A stretch of 64,000 nt of DNA from Ptiloglossa arizonensis (Eukaryota > Arthropoda > Insecta > Hymenoptera > Colletidae), in assembly GCF_051014685.1 (NCBI RefSeq), contig NC_135055.1, forward strand, positions 558,001 through 622,000. The letters run 5' to 3'. Position 1 is the first letter of the stretch. Every line of letters starts with the position of its first letter. The position numbers and the translations under genes were made by a program. The notes beneath the pieces are model-generated. The model did no database searches and had not been told where the DNA came from. It saw only the letters and a program-made list of their open reading frames with translations. This document shows, one piece after another, positions 61,260 to 64,000 of the stretch.

Positions 61260-64000
61260 GTTCGCGAGATATGGAAGTTTCGAGGTAAGAAACGCTGGAG
61301 AAACTCAAAATTTTCGCAGTTCTGATGCCCGGTACGAATAACTAGAACGGCCTAGGGGAAAACTACTCATTCCGTTGTAATCGGGCGAGTTTCTACTTTC
61401 AGATGCAACAGAAATTTAGCGGATTGGTCAATCCGTTCGCGAGATATGGCAGTTTTGAGGTAAGAAACGCTAGAGAAACTCAAAATTTTCGCAGTTCTGA
61501 TGCTCGAAACGAATAACTAGAACGGCCTAGGGGAAAACTACTCATACCTTTGTAATCGGGCGGGTTTCTACTTTCAGATGCAACAGAAATTTTGCGGATT
61601 GGTCAATCCGTTCGCGAGATATGGCAGTTTGGAGGTAAGAAACGCTTGAGAAACTCCAAATTTTCGCAGTTCTGATGCTCGAAACGAATAACTAGAACGG
61701 CCTAGGGGAAAACTACTCATACCGTTGTAATCGGGCGAGTTTCTACTTTCAGATGGAACAGAAATTTTGCGGATTGGTCAATCCGTTCGCGAGATATGGC
61801 AGTTTGTAGGTAAGAAACGCTTGAGAAACTCAAAATTTTCGCAGTTTTGATGCCCGAAACGAATAACCAGAACGGCCTAGGGGCAAACTACTCATACCGT
61901 TGTAATCGGGCGAGTTTCTACTTTCAGATGCAACAGAAATTTAGCGGATTGGTCAATCCGTTCGCGAGATATGGCAGTTTTGATGTAAGAAACGCTAGAG
62001 AAACTCAAAATTTTCGCAGTTCTGATGCTCGAAACGAATAACTAGAACGGCCTAGGGGAATACTACTCATACCTTTGTAATCGGGCGAGTTTCTACTTTC
62101 AGATGCAACAGAAATTTTGCGGATTGGTCAATCCGTTCGCGAGATATGGCAGTTTGGAGGTAAGAAACGCTTGAGAAACTCCAAATTTTCGCAGTTCTGA
62201 TGCTCGAAACGAATAACTGGAACAGCCTAGGGGAAAACTACTCATACCGTTGTAATCGGGCGAGTTTCTACTTTCAGATGGAACAGAAATTTTGCGGATT
62301 GGTCAATCCGTTCGCGAGATATGGCAGTTTGGAGGTAAGAAACGCTTGAGAAACTCAAAATTTTCGCAGTTCTGATGCCCGAAACGAATAACCAGAACGG
62401 CCTAGGGGCAAACTACTCATACCGTTGTAATCGGGCGAGTTTCTACTTTCAGATGCAACAGAAATTTAGCGGATTGGCCAATCCGTTCGCGAGATATACT
62501 ACTCATACCTTTGTAATCGGGCGAGTTTCTACTTTCAGACGCAACAGAAATTTTGCGGATTGGTCAATCCGTTCGCGAGATATGGAAGTTTCGAGGTAAG
62601 AAACGCTTGAGAAACTCAAAATTTTCGCAGTTCTGATGCCCGGTACGAATAACTAGAACGGCCTAGGGGAAAACTACTCATTCCGTTGTAATCGGGCGAG
62701 TTTCTACTTTCAGATGCAACAGAAATTTAGCGGATTGGTCAATCCGTTCGCGAGATATGGCAGTTTTGAGGTAAGAAACGCTAGAGAAACTCAAAATTTT
62801 CGCAGTTCTGATGCTCGAAACGAATAACTAGAACGGCCTAGGGGAAAACTACTCATACCTTTGTAATCGGGCGGGTTTCTACTTTCAGATGCAACAGAAA
62901 TTTTGCGGATTGGTCAATCCGTTCGCGAGATATGGCAGTTTGGAGGTAAGAAACGCTTCAGAAACTCCAAATTTTCGCAGTTCTGATGCTCGAAACGAAT
63001 AACTAGAACGGCCTAGGGGAAAACTGCTCATACCGTTGTAATCGGGCGAGTTTCTACTTTCAGATGGAACAGAAATTTTTGGGATTGGTCAATCCGTTCG
63101 CGAGATATGGCAGTTTGGAGGTAAGAAACGCTTGAGAAACTCAAAATTTTCGCAGTTCTGATGCCCGAAACGAATAACCAGAACGGCCTAGGGGCAAACT
63201 ACTCATACCGTTGTAATCGGGCGAGTTTCTACTTTCAGATGCAACAGAAATTTAGCGGATTGGTCAATCCGTTCGCGAGATATGGCAGTTTTGATGTAAG
63301 AAACGCTAGAGAAACTCAAAATTTTCGCAGTTCTGATGCTCGAAACGAATAACTAGAACGGCCTAGGGGAATACTACTCATACCTTTGTAATCGGGCGAG
63401 TTTCTACTTTCAGATGCAACAGAAATTTTGCGGATTGGTCAATCCGTTCGCGAGATATGGCAGTTTGGAGGTAAGAAACGCTTGAGAAACTCCAAATTTT
63501 CGCAGTTCTGATGCTCGAAACGAATAACTGGAACGGCCTAGGGGAAAACTACTCATACCGTTGTAATCGGGCGAGTTTCTACTTTCAGATGGAACAGAAA
63601 TTTTGCGGATTGGTCAATCCGTTCGCGAGATATGGCAGTTTGGAGGTAAGAAACGCTTGAGAAACTCAAAATTTTCGCAGTTCTGATGCCCGAAACGAAT
63701 AACCAGAACGGCCTAGGGGCAAACTACTCATACCGTTGTAATCGGGCGAGTTTCTACTTTCAGATGCAACAGAAATTTAGCGGATTGGCCAATCCGTTCG
63801 CGAGATATGGCAGTTTTGAGGTAAGAAACGCTAGAGAAACTCAAAATTTTCGCAGTTCTGATGCTCGAAACGAATAACTAGAACGGCCTAGGGGAAAACT
63901 ACTCATACCTTTGTAATCGGGCGAGTTTCTACTTTCAGACGCAACAGAAATTTTGCGGATTGGTCAATCCGTTCGCGAGATATGGAAGTTTCGAGGTAAG
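61260..64000 (+). repeat. Terminal 8-mer duplication (ancestral lag 1,400, now 1,311 bp)
   Basis: 61260-62497 matches 62571-63808 at offset 1,311 bp, with shared GGTACG, GGGCGGGTTTC (61551/62862), TTTTGATGTAAG (61979/63290), AACTGGAAC (62217/63528) and the palindrome (62470/63781). From 62498 onwards the offset becomes 1,400 bp (62498/63898), exactly eight 175-bp monomers. The 89-bp difference is the deletion at 62497/62498. Confidence 0.9.
62375..62599 (+). other. Rearranged monomer with 89-bp internal deletion
   Basis: Reading through this unit, CGAGATAT is joined directly to ACTACTCATACC at 62497/62498. The step between TTTTCGCAG landmarks is 261 bp (62361 to 62622) instead of 350. The sister copy keeps the missing bases at 63809-63897. 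The deletion removes the 5' splice-like GAGGTAAG and the first part of the next unit, and creates a 74-residue open frame whose last 33 residues are out of the usual frame. This is the only sizeable indel I found in the window. I consider the open frame a by-product and not a gene. Confidence 0.9.

Larger units (their letters stand above)
51500..61320 (+). repeat. Block with diverged monomer pairs (GTTGAAATCGGG type)
   Basis: A distinctive unit combines AATGGCC, GTTGAAATCGGG, GAGTTCCTAC, CAGACGCAAC and usually GGAAGTTTCGAGG. In most cases the next unit has GATGCCCGGTACG, CATTCCG, TTTAGCGG and GCTAGAG. GTTGAAATC lies at 51581, 52106, 52980, 53680, 54379, 55078, 57353, 58052, 58751, 60151 and 61201 (position of TGAAATC). 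Six further copies lie at 40573, 41272, 41972, 45991, 46690 and 47390 inside the 31-mer duplication. Usual spacings are 699-700 bp (4 monomers), with 3-, 5- and 6-mer exceptions. The unit at 52980 has GGCAGTTTTGAGG instead of GGAAGTTTCGAGG, so it is a recombinant. This type is absent from the first 40 kb. Confidence 0.85.
20..63877 (+). other. ORF-type monomer variant (63-codon open frame, about 24 copies); doubtful as coding
   Basis: In the consensus monomer the frame beginning at the ATG of TTCTGATGC meets TAG (in AATAACTAG) and TGA (in GCTTGAG). In this variant both are substituted, to CAG or TGG and to AGA, leaving 63 codons to a TAA in the next unit. Starts are 20, 1419, 3166, 4214, 5960, 8403, 10147, 13810, 18001, 26550, 27598, 39647, 40697, 45065, 46115, 49435, 55902, 56777, 59575, 60625, 61850, 62375, 63161 and 63686. 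The copy at 49435 begins with GTG, so its ATG is lost. The first three begin MPGTNNW, the later ones MPETNNQ. The predicted peptide has no signal sequence, membrane segment or motif I recognise. No promoter or polyadenylation context is visible. The best use of this variant is as a HOR register marker. Confidence 0.5.
1..64000 (+). repeat. Tandem satellite DNA array, 175/174-bp monomer, about 366 units
   Basis: The same unit recurs head to tail from the first to the last base, recognisable by TTTTCGCAGTTCTGATG at 6, 181, 356, 531, 706, 881, 1056, 1231, 1405 and so on to 63847. Steps are 175 bp, or 174 bp where CGGGCGAG has become CGGCGAG. Summed spacings give about 366 monomers, about 120 of them 174 bp. 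Units differ by scattered substitutions, many shared between distant units, which is the pattern expected from unequal crossover and gene conversion. Indels other than the single G are nearly absent; the one clear exception is at 62497/62498. No unit is inverted and no foreign sequence interrupts the array. Known biology: satellites of 150-180 bp often form centromeric or heterochromatic blocks in eukaryotes. I do not recognise this monomer as a named family, so its chromosomal location is inferred. Confidence 0.98.

Noticed and set aside
61847..62041. Extra N-terminal residue in the open frame here
   Set aside because: It comes from reading TTG as a start in GTTTTGATG. The ATG is at 61850, as in the other copies, and the host is probably eukaryotic.
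1..64000. CRISPR array
   Set aside because: The repeats are 174-175 bp and contiguous. There are no short direct repeats alternating with unique spacers, and no cas-like genes.
1..64000. Primate alpha satellite or another named 170-180-bp centromeric family
   Set aside because: The unit length is similar, but the sequence does not resemble alpha satellite or other centromeric repeats I can recall. Length alone is not evidence of homology.
1..64000. rDNA spacer or 5S rRNA/tRNA gene cluster
   Set aside because: No 5S internal control region, tRNA-like A and B boxes in proper arrangement, or rRNA sequence is present in the monomer.
1..64000. Tandem array derived from a transposon or helitron
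   Set aside because: No terminal inverted repeats, target-site duplications, transposase or reverse transcriptase fragments are visible. An origin from an element's internal repeat cannot be tested here.

Overview
The whole window is one uninterrupted tandem satellite DNA array. The repeat unit is 175 bp, with a common 174-bp form, and all units run head to tail on the + strand. Adding up the spacing between equivalent positions gives about 366 monomers, of which about 120 are 174 bp long. The missing base is always a G in the stretch CGGGCGAG, which becomes CGGCGAG. I see no unique DNA, conventional gene, RNA gene, transposon or CRISPR array anywhere. The 63-residue open frames that recur on the + strand are one monomer variant in which two stop codons have been substituted. 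I do not regard them as established genes.

A monomer near nucleosome length, copied hundreds of times with higher-order structure, points to a eukaryotic centromeric, pericentromeric or subtelomeric/heterochromatic block. The species cannot be read from the sequence. The consensus monomer is 44% GC and carries 12 CpG sites, an observed/expected ratio of about 1.4. This argues against long-term germline CpG methylation and so fits many invertebrates better than a vertebrate or most plants (inference).

Layout: 1-4.2 kb holds three copies of an 8-10-monomer higher-order repeat (HOR). 4.2-28 kb is a mosaic built on a roughly 10-monomer (1744-1747 bp) HOR, rich in 174-bp units, with nested duplications of 3, 10, 15 and 22 monomers and a 4-kb block that recurs 12,740 bp away. 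28.2-31.0 kb is a tandem duplication of an 8-mer. 31-35.3 kb is a 9-mer-related family with its own diagnostic variants. 36.9-47.9 kb is a nearly perfect tandem duplication of 31 monomers (5,418 bp). 48.8-51.1 kb is a 6-mer HOR. From 40.5 to 61.3 kb a strongly diverged monomer type appears 17 times, mostly every 3-5 monomers. 53.1-59.7 kb contains a 21-mer (3,673 bp) duplication with an extra 5-mer duplication inside it. The last 2.8 kb is an 8-mer duplication, one copy of which has an 89-bp deletion.

Four features inside the monomer deserve attention. (1) A 3' splice-site-like element and a 5' splice-site-like element bracket a 57-nt segment that is in phase and almost always open, so each unit resembles a mini-exon with a 118-nt intron. 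(2) A degenerate CENP-B-box-like motif loses its CGGG end in every 174-bp unit. (3) There is an imperfect 16-bp dyad, which becomes a perfect palindrome in a late variant. (4) CpG is enriched. All functional readings are inference. The repeat structure itself is directly visible.
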